A DNA stretch of 64,000 nt from Vibrio pacinii DSM 19139 (GCF_000711795.1 NZ_JONH01000005.1:124001-188000); one strand, 5' to 3'. Shown: positions 1 through 8,514, counted from the stretch's first letter. A program made the numbers and translations. Notes: generated from the letters alone by a model not told the origin.

Positions 1-2
1 GT

Positions 3-296
3 ATGCCAGAGCTTAATTGGCAAGTTCGAAATCAAGCTCAGATGCATGAACGTAATGGTGATGAACCTTATCAAAGTTCAGTGGATGCTATGAGCCACTG
101 GCCTGAAAACGAAACAGCGGTTGGTGTTCGTCAAACAGGCGTGAATCAATATGAAGTTATATCAGCATTTGGGTTTGAATCTTTATTTGGTTACTGCGTC
201 ACGCATAATCCTAAAAGGTCACTAGCAACATTTGAAAATCGTGTAAATTCGAAAGAGTGGTTAGTTAGGTGGCCATCTTTGAGAACTGCGCCATAA
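3..296 (+). CDS. Nucleotidyltransferase family protein, C-terminal part (PF06042-like)
   Basis: The 97 residues match, by eye, the C-terminal part of the NTP_transf_6 / DUF925 nucleotidyltransferase-like family: a VRNQA segment, then TAVGVR, then an aromatic-GFE-LFG segment and a WPSL near the end. Full family members are about 180-200 residues, so the N-terminal half is expected left of the window and the methionine at position 3 is probably internal. The stop codon lies inside the left end of an attC-like site, as expected for an integron cassette gene. Substrate unknown. Confidence 0.6.
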   Translation: MPELNWQVRNQAQMHERNGDEPYQSSVDAMSHWPENETAVGVRQTGVNQYEVISAFGFESLFGYCVTHNPKRSLATFENRVNSKEWLVRWPSLRTAP

Positions 297-417
297 CAAT
301 AAATTTAAGCAGATTCGTAACGCTTGGCATTTTCGGTTTGAATCGACTTTAGTGTTTACGTCACAACGGCCTAGGTTTGGTGGTAGTGTTGCTCACTACT
401 TAATCTGGCGGTTACTG
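293..417 (+). repeat. attC-like integron recombination site 1 (degenerate)
   Basis: The site begins with ATAACAA overlapping the preceding stop codon. It contains a left arm with TTTAAGCAG...GTAACGC and a right arm near 387-411 whose reverse complement (TAAC...TTAAGTAG...AACAC) resembles it imperfectly. The core CGTAACGCTTGGCATTTTCG resembles the family of Vibrio superintegron repeats as I remember them. The right end (GGCGGTTACTG) deviates from the usual GTTRRRY box, so the site may be partly decayed. It separates two short same-strand genes, which fits a cassette array. Confidence 0.55.
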
Positions 418-511
418 ACATTATGTGATTGGTGGACACTTCATATCTATTGGGGCTAAAATGCCTTCTCGCGGCTGCACATGAATTTCAGTCAACTTTA
501 GAGAAAATACG

Positions 512-943
512 ATGATTGTAGAAAATGTGCTTCCTGAAAATTACGCAGAAATGCTTAGTGTTTGGGAAAATTCAGTTCGAGCAACTCATGACTTTATATC
601 AGAAGAAGATATTGAGTTTTTTAAACCAATTATCATTGAGCAGACTTTTCCTGCTGTCACGTTAAGATGTGTGAAAAATGAAAGTGGTTCAATTTTAGGT
701 TTCGTGGGTATCCACGACTCAAAGGTTGAAATGCTGTTCATCTTAAACGAAGCAAGAGGACAAGGTATTGGTGAGGTGCTACTGCAATACGCAATAGAGC
801 AGTTAGGCGCAACCAAAGTGGATGTAAACGAACAAAACCCGAAAGCCGTAGGTTTCTACGAGCATATGGGTTTTAAAGCAGTTTCTCGCTCACCGCTTGA
901 TGATATGGGAAAACCTTTTCCCATTCTGCATATGACACTTTAG
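512..943 (+). CDS. GNAT-family N-acetyltransferase (YjaB-like)
   Basis: A 143-residue single-domain GNAT acetyltransferase, which would transfer an acetyl group from acetyl-CoA to an amine substrate that cannot be named from sequence. The acetyl-CoA-binding segment is visible as ARGQGIGEVLL (about residues 84-94), preceded by the core beta strand VEMLFIL. The C-terminal half holds NPKAVGFYEHMGF, typical of YjaB-like members. The start ATG follows a GAGAAAAT stretch. It lies just downstream of attC-like site 1 and was probably a cassette gene, but no attC follows it; a hairpin and an IS30 remnant take that place. Confidence 0.8.
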   Translation: MIVENVLPENYAEMLSVWENSVRATHDFISEEDIEFFKPIIIEQTFPAVTLRCVKNESGSILGFVGIHDSKVEMLFILNEARGQGIGEVLLQYAIEQLGATKVDVNEQNPKAVGFYEHMGFKAVSRSPLDDMGKPFPILHMTL

Positions 944-974
944 AGCTCGGTTTGTCGTAACCAGTTTGCTAGAA

Positions 975-1007
975 GAAACGCCCAAAGCTAATAACTTCGG
1001 GCGTTTC
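975..1007. terminator. Terminator-like hairpin after the GNAT gene
   Basis: GAAACGCCC-A-AAG at 975-987 pairs with CTT-C-GGGCGTTTC at 995-1007, with a 7-base loop and one mismatch. Neither flank carries a long T run. It sits between the rightward GNAT gene and the leftward IS30 remnant, so it could serve both strands. Confidence 0.5.
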
Positions 1008-1057
1008 CGTATGCAATGAAAAAATCACTTAGTATCAAGTTTGAAGTGCGACACTTT

Positions 1058-1600
1058 CTACAGATACGCATGAATATACTCCGTTGGTGTCCTATACCCA
1101 AGCCTTTTGCGTGGGCGTGTATTTAATTTGTGTGCTATTTCATTGCAGAGCTTCTGTGTCACGTGTGACATAGAAGTTCATTTTGGTAAGTATTGTCGTA
1201 TCAAGCCATTGGTGTTTTCATTAGTGCCTCGCTCCCATGATTGGTATGGATTTGCAAAGTAAAACAGACAGTTATGGTGTTTTTCTAGTTGTGCATAACC
1301 ATGAAGTTCAGTGCCGTTATCTGCAGTTATCGTCTTAAAAGGTAAGTCAGAGCGGGTCATGATTTTGCTCATTCTTACGTTGAGTGACTCGCTTGTTCTG
1401 TCGTCCATTTGCCCAATAAAAGTGTAGCCAGTCATTCTGTCGACTAAAGTCACGATACAGTGCTTGGTTCCACGGCCAACGACGGTATCAATTTCCCAAT
1501 GACCAGGCTCTTTTCTATGCTCAGCTTTTGCCGATCTTTCGGTAATATGGCGCTTTACTGCCAAGCGTCCACTGTTAATGTTAGTTTGACCTACAAGAGG
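1058..1600 (-). pseudogene. IS30-family transposase remnant
   Basis: A leftward reading frame (1178-1564) carries the IS30-type DDE catalytic core: GHWEIDTVVG with the first Asp, ITADNGTEL with the second, and SWERGTNENTNG with the Glu. After RQYLPK the frame stops, but the expected C-terminus (NEIAHKLNTRPRKRLGYRTP, then EYIHAYL and a stop at 1058-1060) continues in another frame, so there is a frameshift near 1170-1180. Upstream only a few in-frame codons (SGRLAVKRH) remain and the N-terminal HTH is missing. It is a non-functional fragment; terminal inverted repeats were not located. Confidence 0.85.
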
Positions 1601-1711
1601 TATCTGAAACGAGTAAGATTGTGGTCTGTTGAGTATGGTGCTTTCCTTATTAAGTGCAGTTTAAAGTAAAGCCATAATTTACTAGTACAATTTAGAGGTG
1701 AATGAGGGAAA

Positions 1712-2155
1712 ATGAAAATTTCAAATTTAACTGATTATCCAGATGAGATAGAGACTATCGCCAATTGGTACTTTAACGAATGGGATTGCAAGGATTCGGG
1801 AGCTACTCTTGAAAGTGTTATTGAAAAGGTATCTTCTGTTTCGAATAGAATAGCATTTGTAGCTCATCTTGATGGAGAGTTGGCAGGAGCTGGAGAGCTT
1901 AAATATCGTGAGTACTCTAGTTATCCGAAGTATAACTATTGGCTCGATGGGATTTATATTCCTATAGAGCAACGTGGAAAAGGTATTTCAAAAGCATTAA
2001 TCAAATTTGCTAAAAAAAAGGCTGGTGAGTTAAGAGTACCGACAATATATCTTCGCTGTGAAGAGCATCTCGTGAAACTTTATGAGGCTCATGGGTTTCA
2101 GGTGGTATGTACAGAAAAAACTAAACTCATAATGGAGCATAAAGTTAACACATAA
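1712..2155 (+). CDS. GNAT-family N-acetyltransferase
   Basis: A 147-residue GNAT acetyltransferase. The acetyl-CoA loop is QRGKGISKALI (about residues 89-99), after the strand YWLDGIYI, and the C-terminal LYEAHGF segment is typical of the fold. The start is preceded by GAGGTGAATGAGGG, a plausible ribosome-binding region. It is AT-rich relative to the housekeeping genes in this window, as cassette genes often are. The stop codon overlaps the left end of a well-formed attC site, so this is very likely an integron cassette gene. The substrate is unknown; such cassette GNATs range from drug-modifying to uncharacterised. Confidence 0.8.
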   Translation: MKISNLTDYPDEIETIANWYFNEWDCKDSGATLESVIEKVSSVSNRIAFVAHLDGELAGAGELKYREYSSYPKYNYWLDGIYIPIEQRGKGISKALIKFAKKKAGELRVPTIYLRCEEHLVKLYEAHGFQVVCTEKTKLIMEHKVNT

Positions 2156-2275
2156 CAGAAGCTTCAAACCGACAAACAACGCGTGACATTTTTAATTTGC
2201 GGTGAATTTAGTATTTAAGGTGCAATGCCGCGGCTTTTTTGTGCGTTGTCTGCGGTTTAAGCTGGCGTTATACGC
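2152..2275 (+). repeat. attC integron recombination site 2
   Basis: The left arm (ATAACAGAAGCTTCAAACCG followed by ACAAACAACGC) is nearly the reverse complement of the right arm (GCGTTGTCTGCGGTTTAAGC then TGGCGTTAT). The site would fold into the long imperfect hairpin typical of attC, with the usual extra bases on one arm. Its length of about 120 bases fits Vibrio superintegron repeats. It lies directly between two GNAT genes. Confidence 0.8.
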
Positions 2276-2294
2276 TTTTAGAAAACAATCGGAT

Positions 2295-2721
2295 ATGAAC
2301 ACGTTAGTATTTGAAGTTTGTGATGAGATTAGTCCGTATTGGGCAGAACTAGAAAGGTTATTTCAAAGTAATTGGACTGAGTTTTCGTTTGTAGATACCT
2401 ACAAGGCGAAATCTGAGCTTCCTCCTGTTATTTTTGCTGTAAGAAACTGGTGGTTTAGCTTACTCTCGATGTCAAGAGCTACATGGTAGTTCAGAAGTGG
2501 TGTGGGTTAATGCTGTTTATGTTTTACCTGAGTGGCGTGGTAAAGGTATTGCTAGTGAACTGATCAATCGAGGTGTTAGCCAAGTATCATCAACAACTCA
2601 AAGCAACCTTTATAATGTACCATCGTTGTACGAGTCATTAGGTTGGCTAGCGGTTGGCATTGAAAGTGAGCCAAACCATAGCGTAATGAGTATCTCACTT
2701 AGGACTCAACCACGCGTATAA
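2295..2721 (+). pseudogene. GNAT acetyltransferase cassette gene, frameshifted
   Basis: The start is most likely the ATG at 2295 (MNTLVFEVCDEI); the longer upstream reading frame runs through the attC site. The first frame encodes the N-terminal half up to about 2445 and then goes out of frame. The second half is intact in another frame from about 2449: GGLAYSRC, then VWVNAVYVLPEWRGKGIASEL with the acetyl-CoA loop, then PSLYESLGW. A single indel near 2440-2449 explains the break. Either the gene is inactivated or there is a sequencing error. Confidence 0.75.
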
Positions 2722-3133
2722 CATGAATAGCCACCGACAGAACATCGGGAGGGGATCCCATGTCATTCGTTAATTGTCAGCGAGACAACGCAGCTAAAGT
2801 AGATGATTTCGGGTCAATGTAATTTACAGTTATGTTCGGATCTATTTCTAATTCTAGTTTGCTAAAGTTGTGTTCCATTTTTATTGTTGTGGTTTTGTTT
2901 TGCCGTTTCAGACGCGAGTGTACTAGTTGAAAGTATTTACTCTGGGGATTGAGTTTAGAACCAATTATTGTTAGTTTGCTTGGATGAAACGTATCTCGAC
3001 ACCTTTATCATTTTTCTCTTGGTGGCGCTCTAACTAGAGCGGCACAGGATTTTCACATTCTTAAGCTGCTGGAAGGTAGCTAAGACTGTGTTCTGATTAT
3101 CTCCAGTAGCGATCTATTTACTAGGAGACGAAC
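2722..3133. other. 412-base stretch without a gene; two small hairpins
   Basis: No supported coding sequence. There is a perfect 5-bp hairpin TTGTC-AGCGA-GACAA at 2774-2788 and a 6-bp hairpin CGCTCT-AACT-AGAGCG at 3026-3041, about 95 bases before the trpS-like start. It probably contains the trpS promoter and leader. I saw no tandem Trp codons, no T-box sequence and no clear attC here. Confidence 0.4.
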
Positions 3134-4156
3134 ATGAACACTAACCACTACTCTGAAAATTCAGAAGTCATCTTAACCGGTGACAGAGCTACGGGCCCAT
3201 TGCATCTTGGCCACTATATTGGTTCACTGAAGCAGCGTGTTGCTTTACAGCATGCTAACGACCAAACTATCCTTGTTGCTGACATGCAAGGTTTAACAGA
3301 TAACGCTCACAATCCATCTAAGGTATCTTCCAACATACTTAATGTCGTCGCTGATTATCTGGCGGTAGGTATTGACCCAAGTAAAACCACAATTTGTCTC
3401 CAGTCGCAGTTACCCGCATTGGCTGAACTAACGATGTATTACAGCAACCTTGTGACAATAGCTCGGTTAGAGCGAAATCCTACGGTGAAAAGTGAGATTC
3501 AAAACAAAGGCTTTGAGCGCTCAATCCCTGCTGGTTTTTTGACATATCCCATTTCTCAGGCCGCTGACATCACGGCTTTCAACGCCACGCTTGTTCCTGT
3601 AGGGGATGACCAACTGCCGATGCTTGAACAAACGAATGAAATTGTAAGGAAGATAAACGCCCTAGCAGGCAAAATGGTTCTTAAAGAATGTCGTCCGCTA
3701 CTGAGCAATGCATCACGTTTACCTAGCACAGATGGCAAGAATAAAATGTCAAAATCAATGGGGAACGCTATCAATCTTGGCGCTTCCCAGAAGGAGATCA
3801 GTGCTGCAGTAAAATCAATGTATACCGACCCAAATCACTTGAGAATAGAGGACGCTGGTTGTGTTGAAGGAAACGTTGTTTTTACCTATCTTGATGCATT
3901 TCACCCCGATTCAAACTACATTACTCACCTGAAGGAACATTATCAACGAGGTGGACTTGGCGATGGAACAACAAAAAAGATCTTGGAAGAATGCCTGCAA
4001 GAGCTACTTCGACCTATTCGAGAGAAAAGAGCCGAACTACTCGATGACAAAGCACAGCTAATTAGTATTTTGGCTGAAGGAAGCCAGCTATCTAAAGAGA
4101 AAACTGAGAGAGTACTTTTTGATATTAAAGATATATTTGGGTTAAATATCTTCTAA
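3134..4156 (+). CDS. trpS: Tryptophan--tRNA ligase, second (auxiliary) copy
   Basis: A class I aminoacyl-tRNA synthetase of 340 residues that charges tRNA-Trp with tryptophan using ATP. The N-terminal motif TGDRATGPLHLGHYIGSL holds HLGH in place of HIGH, and KMSKSMGNA (about residues 202-210) supplies the KMSKS loop. VPVGDDQ and MYTDPN are also family-like. The start is preceded by AGGAGACGAAC, a good ribosome-binding site. Vibrios normally carry a housekeeping trpS elsewhere, so a copy amid cassette remnants and unrelated accessory genes is probably an auxiliary, horizontally acquired form. In other bacteria extra TrpRS copies can give tolerance to TrpRS inhibitors such as indolmycin; that role here is inference. 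Confidence 0.85.
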   Translation: MNTNHYSENSEVILTGDRATGPLHLGHYIGSLKQRVALQHANDQTILVADMQGLTDNAHNPSKVSSNILNVVADYLAVGIDPSKTTICLQSQLPALAELTMYYSNLVTIARLERNPTVKSEIQNKGFERSIPAGFLTYPISQAADITAFNATLVPVGDDQLPMLEQTNEIVRKINALAGKMVLKECRPLLSNASRLPSTDGKNKMSKSMGNAINLGASQKEISAAVKSMYTDPNHLRIEDAGCVEGNVVFTYLDAFHPDSNYITHLKEHYQRGGLGDGTTKKILEECLQELLRPIREKRAELLDDKAQLISILAEGSQLSKEKTERVLFDIKDIFGLNIF

Positions 4157-4169
4157 ACAGACGTTACTC

Positions 4170-4206
4170 CGGGAGTGTCAACTCAAATTAATGAGTAATG
4201 CTCCCG
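4170..4206. terminator. Inverted repeat between convergent trpS and hydrolase genes
   Basis: CGGGAG...AACTC at 4170-4184 pairs imperfectly with GAGTAATGCTCCCG at 4193-4206. It lies between two convergent genes, where a bidirectional terminator is expected, but there is no clear T tract, so the call is weak. Confidence 0.35.
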
Positions 4207-4231
4207 AAGTGCTCCGCGTTACGTTAATACA

Positions 4232-5164
4232 TCATTTGTTGAGCCAGTTTAAGATTGCCCGATTTGTTTCTTCCGGTAACTCTTGCTGTATCCAATGACC
4301 ACAGTCTAAATGAATGACTTGTACATTGGGTACGAATTCTTTCAGATTTTCCGGTTGAGGTATCATGTCTCTATCACCATAAATCATCAGTGTCGGATGC
4401 TGGAGTACAGGGTTTACATCTGCTAATTGGTGCCAGTTCCGGTCCAGATTTCTGTACCAGTTGATACTACCGTTAAACCCCGAAGATCTAAAGGAAGATA
4501 CATAGACGTCTAATTCGGACTCACTCATCACAGGATTCCCAGAAATCGTTTCCGATTGCGCGAGATTTATCATCATCATACCGGATTCGACACTTGGGGT
4601 GGGAGTATCTTTTCTGTACAAGTTATGAAGAAACTGAAATGTGTTCTCTTCTAATATGGCATCAGCAACCCCGGGTTGTTGATTAAAGTGAACAAAGTAA
4701 TAATCCGGACCAAGTAGTTGTGACATGAGCTCTATCCAGGGCACCTCACCGCGCTCCTGATAGGGCAAGCTCAGGTTTATTATCTTGCTGACACGTGTGG
4801 GGTGTAGTAAAGCGAGCCCCCAGACAACCATTGCTCCCCAATCATGACCAACAAAAATGGCATCGTCGTATCCATAATGATCGAGCAAGGCAACAAGGTC
4901 ACCAGACAAATGTTCGATATCATACGCCTCTACTTCCTTAGGGCATGAGGAATTTCCATACCCCCGTTGATTAGGAGCGATGACATGGTAGCCTTCAGCT
5001 ACTAGGGCAGCCATTTGGTAACGCCATGAATAAGCAAGCTCCGGCCAGCCATGGCAAAGTATAATTGGCTTTCCAGCGTGTTGCTGGCCAGCTTCGAACA
5101 CTTCTAGCTCGATATTATTAACGGAAATTAATTTGGGTGTGGGAAAGTGATTAAAATTTAACAT
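4232..5164 (-). CDS. Alpha/beta hydrolase, epoxide hydrolase-like
   Basis: An alpha/beta-hydrolase of about 310 residues from the preferred start at 5164 (MLNFNHFPTP), which follows AGGAGAAGG; an in-frame extension upstream to 5269 lacks such a site. The oxyanion segment is HGWPELAYSW. The nucleophile elbow is VGHDWGAMVVW, with Asp as nucleophile, as in epoxide hydrolases and haloalkane dehalogenases rather than Ser esterases. YGDRDMI near the charge-relay acid position and CGHWIQQELPEE with the catalytic His complete the triad. The substrate is unknown. It is transcribed divergently from the WYL-type regulator at 5336, which may control it. Confidence 0.8.
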   Translation of the reverse strand: MLNFNHFPTPKLISVNNIELEVFEAGQQHAGKPIILCHGWPELAYSWRYQMAALVAEGYHVIAPNQRGYGNSSCPKEVEAYDIEHLSGDLVALLDHYGYDDAIFVGHDWGAMVVWGLALLHPTRVSKIINLSLPYQERGEVPWIELMSQLLGPDYYFVHFNQQPGVADAILEENTFQFLHNLYRKDTPTPSVESGMMMINLAQSETISGNPVMSESELDVYVSSFRSSGFNGSINWYRNLDRNWHQLADVNPVLQHPTLMIYGDRDMIPQPENLKEFVPNVQVIHLDCGHWIQQELPEETNRAILNWLNK

Positions 5165-5335
5165 AGTCCTTCTCCTGATTGGTGACATGATTGGTCTTAC
5201 ATTTTGGCTACACGTTTGTTTATTAAGATAATTGTCAGGGGCGAACACAGCATTTGGGTTCACTGACAAACATTGTTAAGTAATGTATAACTTAATGGTG
5301 ACACTAGTTGGCACTAAATATCAGGAAGCGTAAAA

Positions 5336-6055
5336 ATGAACGTTAGAGTAAGACAAGACGCTATCATTCGTAATCTTCGACGAAATGGAACATTAACTGT
5401 TGGGAGGTTGGCTGAAATTGTTAGCGCATCAAGGCGTACAGTATTAAGGGATATCAGTACGTTGAGAGAAGAAGGATTTATTATTCACTCGGAAGCAGGG
5501 CCTGGTGGGGGGCTTAGACTTGAGCCTCAGTCCGTCTTGACCAGCTCTCGAATTTCTGTTGTCGAGGTATTTTCTCTTATCATCAGTGTGACTGCGATGC
5601 GATCAACTGGTAGCATGCCTTTTTCATGTGTTGCAGATACAGGTTTAGCAAAAATTGAGGAGTCTTTGTCGTCAGACAAGATTAAAGACCTGCGCCGCTT
5701 GTTGGATGGTGTATATATTGGAAAGCTAGCACCAGGTGTTGATACTGCGAACATAAGAGAAATAGATACCAACCTTTTGTCTGTTTTCGAAACAGCTTTT
5801 TTACAACGCCAAATCATCCGTTTTAAATACTTTGATGTGAAAGATGTTACTACAAGTCGTGAAGTAGAGCCGCAAGCCGTACTAATTCTATGGCCTCTCT
5901 GGTATCTGGTTGCATGGGATCCACTACGAAGTGATTTTCGCCACTTTCGCATGGATAGAATAAAATTACCTGAGCTTGTTGAAGGTAGTAAATTTCGCCA
6001 GCGTTATGTACCGTTTGAAGACAACGTTTCTCAATATCGTAACCTAGTTCGTTGA
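5336..6055 (+). CDS. HTH-type regulator with WYL domain
   Basis: A 239-residue cytosolic regulator. Residues about 1-60 form a winged helix of the HTH_11/DeoR type (LAEIVSASRRTVLRDISTLR), followed by a glycine-rich GPGGGLRL turn. The C-terminal half carries a WYL-type ligand-sensing segment, with WPLWYLVAWDPLRSDFRHF and then RMDRI. The protein is shorter than many WYL regulators and seems to lack the extra C-terminal WCX part. It is divergent from the epoxide hydrolase-like gene with 171 bases between the preferred start codons, a usual layout for a local regulator. Confidence 0.8.
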   Translation: MNVRVRQDAIIRNLRRNGTLTVGRLAEIVSASRRTVLRDISTLREEGFIIHSEAGPGGGLRLEPQSVLTSSRISVVEVFSLIISVTAMRSTGSMPFSCVADTGLAKIEESLSSDKIKDLRRLLDGVYIGKLAPGVDTANIREIDTNLLSVFETAFLQRQIIRFKYFDVKDVTTSREVEPQAVLILWPLWYLVAWDPLRSDFRHFRMDRIKLPELVEGSKFRQRYVPFEDNVSQYRNLVR

Positions 6056-6495
6056 CCACACAATTTTTTTGTTCTAGGCTCAAGTGACACAAAACTTATT
6101 CAAAGTGTTTGCTGGTTGACCATACAGGCCATACAGGTTTTATGTACTTTTTTAAAGACATAGGTTGCTTTTCTAGTAATCTCTCAGTAGTACGGTGCCG
6201 ACGCAACAGTATTCGTCAGTACCAAAGCGGTATCACCAGGCTCCAATGCTTCCATAGCGTTTTGGATGCCTTTCAGTCCGTTTATGAAATAAACTGCTAT
6301 AGACTCAAACGCTTTTCTAATGGCTTGTTTGCTAGTAACGTTTTACCAGGCTCGACAACTAAGACTGCATCTCTGGTATACAGACATTAAGGTGTATCTA
6401 TCTACCGCAACTATCGCTTTGTCAGCTCTTTCTATTTGATTGATGATTGATGATTGATGATTGATGATTGGATGACACATGTTCCAACTCCCGTG
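6056..6495. other. 440-base stretch without a confident gene; possible decayed frame and a 7-bp tandem repeat
   Basis: No gene is supported. On the minus strand two fragments read like former coding sequence but lie in different frames with stops: VVEPGKTLLANKPLEKR near 6360-6310 and then AFESIAVYFINGLKGIQNAM, ALEPGDTALVLTNTV from about 6310 to 6195. I do not recognise the family. A tandem array of TGATTGA (about 4.9 copies) occupies 6437-6470. Confidence 0.4.
6437..6470. repeat. 7-bp tandem repeat (TGATTGA, about 4.9 copies)
   Basis: Four full copies of TGATTGA followed by TGATTG, uninterrupted. It lies just downstream of the stop of the leftward NAD(P)H-binding protein gene. Such short repeats are prone to slippage; no coding role is evident. 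Confidence 0.85.
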
Positions 6496-7233
6496 TCACA
6501 CATTGATGCTCTCCTGGTCGTTATAGAGAACAGGCATTTCATTTTTCCAGATACTCCAGATTTGAGGTGAACAAATCAATTCCACCATAAAACTGGCGAC
6601 ATTGATGCGACTGCTCTCCTTTGACGCAAATATGGGGTCAGAAAGCGGTGAGGGGTGGACAGAAAACTCCGTTTTAAATGGTAGGTCAACTAAGCTATCT
6701 GGTCTGACTGCAACCCACTGCAATGGATGCTTGGAGCCGGAAATATTGTATTGCAGGTACTGGGCAGCTTCTTCATTATCCACATGGGGAGGCATGGTTT
6801 TTCTTAACAATTGAATCACCATTTTATGCATCCATGAAACTGACTCGCCGCTTAGTGAGTTTTGATATCCGGACGTACTCATCAAAACAAATTTTACTGG
6901 CTGTAATGGTTTCAGTTCTGCAACAGCTCTGCATATCCGCTTTGTGGTGTCTGCGACCAGTTTTCTTGGTTGGCCGTAAATGCCCTTCAGCGTCAAATTG
7001 TGCCCAAGGCAGCAAATCACAGCTTCGCAACCTCTGACATGGAAAAGCAATTGCTCCTCAGATAAATCAACTATGCTGGCAACCACTACTTCTACCTGAT
7101 TGTTGTCAATCAGGTCACTTTCTACTCTATCTAATGATCGCACAATGGCTTTTACGTGGTAACCCCGCGAGATTAGTTCTCTTACGACAAGTCGCCCTGT
7201 TGCTCCTGTCGCTCCCAACACTAAAACTGTCAT
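6496..7233 (-). CDS. NAD(P)H-binding Rossmann-fold protein (NmrA/atypical SDR-like)
   Basis: Start chosen at 7233 (MTVLVLGATGATG), preceded by GAGG; the longer frame upstream overlaps the divergent promoter and is unlikely. The 245-residue protein opens with the glycine-rich dinucleotide-binding motif GATGATG and continues as an atypical short-chain dehydrogenase/NmrA-like fold: LISRGYHVKAIVRS, then VICCLGHN and VLMSTSGYQN. The classical YxxxK pair is not obvious. It may be a reductase, a redox sensor or a non-catalytic NAD(P)-binding protein. It is divergent from a LysR regulator with 93 bases between starts, a typical LysR-target layout. Confidence 0.75.
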   Translation of the reverse strand: MTVLVLGATGATGRLVVRELISRGYHVKAIVRSLDRVESDLIDNNQVEVVVASIVDLSEEQLLFHVRGCEAVICCLGHNLTLKGIYGQPRKLVADTTKRICRAVAELKPLQPVKFVLMSTSGYQNSLSGESVSWMHKMVIQLLRKTMPPHVDNEEAAQYLQYNISGSKHPLQWVAVRPDSLVDLPFKTEFSVHPSPLSDPIFASKESSRINVASFMVELICSPQIWSIWKNEMPVLYNDQESINV

Positions 7234-7304
7234 AAATAACCTCAATAAAACAATTGTGCAGATACTATATCTATACATATAGTTAATGGTAATTACTTGA
7301 AAGT

Positions 7305-7318
7305 GTATAGAGGTATAC
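7305..7318. promoter_or_regulatory. Palindrome in the divergent NAD(P)H-binding/lysR promoter region
   Basis: GTATA-GAGG-TATAC is a 5-bp inverted repeat with a 4-base centre. It lies 8 bases upstream of the LysR start at 7327 and about 72 bases upstream of the leftward gene start. It is a candidate LysR-type autoregulatory site by position only. Confidence 0.4.
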
Positions 7319-7326
7319 ATATTTGT

Positions 7327-8229
7327 ATGAATTGGAAATCAATTTCTTTTGACTGGAATCGGACAAGGGCCTTTTTAGCAACTGCAGAACTTGGAAGCTT
7401 GTCTGCAGCAGCAAAATCTTTATGTGTGACACAACCGACGCTGAGTCGTCAGGTGTCAGCCCTGGAGCACGAGCTTGGAGTTGCTCTTTTTGAGCGCTCA
7501 GCCCATAAGCTAAAACTCACTCGCAGTGGTGATGAGTTGCTTAATATCGCGCGCGAAATGGGAGATGTGGCCCATAAATTTTCAATGGCTGCAAATGGCC
7601 AGTCGGAAGCTCTGACAGGCGTTGTTGTGATATCAGCTTGTCAGCTTGACGCCGTATATAGGTTGCCACCGGTTCTTAGCAAATTAAGACGTAAAGAGCC
7701 AAATATATCCATAGAGTTGGTTGTCACAAACGACCTAAGTGATTTAAAACGTAGAGATGCCGATATTGCTCTTCGAAGTTTCCAACCTACTCAGTCGACT
7801 CTCATCGCAAAGAAGCTGGGTGAAGAGCAAGTCTATTTGTATGGTACCCGAGACTACCTCCAACCGTTCTTTGATCTAAGAGCCACAGGGGATTTCAGTG
7901 ATATACAAATTATAGGGTTTGGAAATAACAGAAGAATAATTGAACAGTTTGCTGAGTATGGTTGGCAGCTAGTTGAAGATAATTTCAAGCTTTCTACTGA
8001 ATTTCAGCCTGCTCAACTAGAGTTATGCAAAAACCATTTAGGGTTGATGTATTTGCCAGAAGACATAGCGAAACAAGAGCCGAAACTTATTCGAGCTCCC
8101 GAGGACTTCTTTCCGATGATGCAGATACCACTATGGCTTGTATGTCATGAAGAACTTAGAACAAACTTGCGGGTTCGCCGAGTGTTCGATCTATTGGCAG
8201 CAGAGCTGGAAGCTCTCGACATTCCCTGA
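7327..8229 (+). CDS. LysR-family transcriptional regulator
   Basis: Start chosen at 7327 (MNWKSISFDWNRTRAF); an in-frame ATG at 7297 would place the N-terminus in the candidate operator. The N-terminal 70 residues are a LysR winged helix-turn-helix: FLATAELGSLSAAAKSL, TQPTLSRQVSALE and LFERS. The remainder, about 230 residues, is the two-lobed effector-binding domain (VVISACQLDAVYRLPPVL, DADIALRSF). The total of 300 residues is the family norm. It probably regulates the divergent NAD(P)H-binding protein gene. Confidence 0.9.
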   Translation: MNWKSISFDWNRTRAFLATAELGSLSAAAKSLCVTQPTLSRQVSALEHELGVALFERSAHKLKLTRSGDELLNIAREMGDVAHKFSMAANGQSEALTGVVVISACQLDAVYRLPPVLSKLRRKEPNISIELVVTNDLSDLKRRDADIALRSFQPTQSTLIAKKLGEEQVYLYGTRDYLQPFFDLRATGDFSDIQIIGFGNNRRIIEQFAEYGWQLVEDNFKLSTEFQPAQLELCKNHLGLMYLPEDIAKQEPKLIRAPEDFFPMMQIPLWLVCHEELRTNLRVRRVFDLLAAELEALDIP

Positions 8230-8514
8230 TTGGCTGCTTGTTCCGTTGTCAGGAAGCGTCTTCAGATGAGAGCACTGACCGACTGAAATTGAAGTTGAAA
8301 AAACAGAGAAGCTAAAGCTTATACAAGCTTTTCTCCGAACATCGAACATGGGTGTCAAGATGTGTCACCAATGCTTTTTATAATCCTCCTCATCCTAAGT
8401 TGAAAAGGGGCGGCGTCTGCATGAGTTGCGGTGAGGTACTCAATTTTAAACCGTTCATTCGTTTAACCTTAAAAAGCGTAAAAACACCAAAGCAAGTACA
8501 TTTGGAGACAATAA

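Noticed and set aside
2202..2294. Longer N-terminus for the third GNAT gene.
   Set aside because: The stretch is the attC site itself, so it is a read-through frame, not coding.
2940..3133. Leader peptide attenuator or T-box before trpS.
   Set aside because: No tandem Trp codons, T-box consensus or terminator/antiterminator pair is visible.
6109..6390. 93-codon rightward frame.
   Set aside because: It has no recognisable pattern and overlaps minus-strand fragments that look more like former coding sequence.
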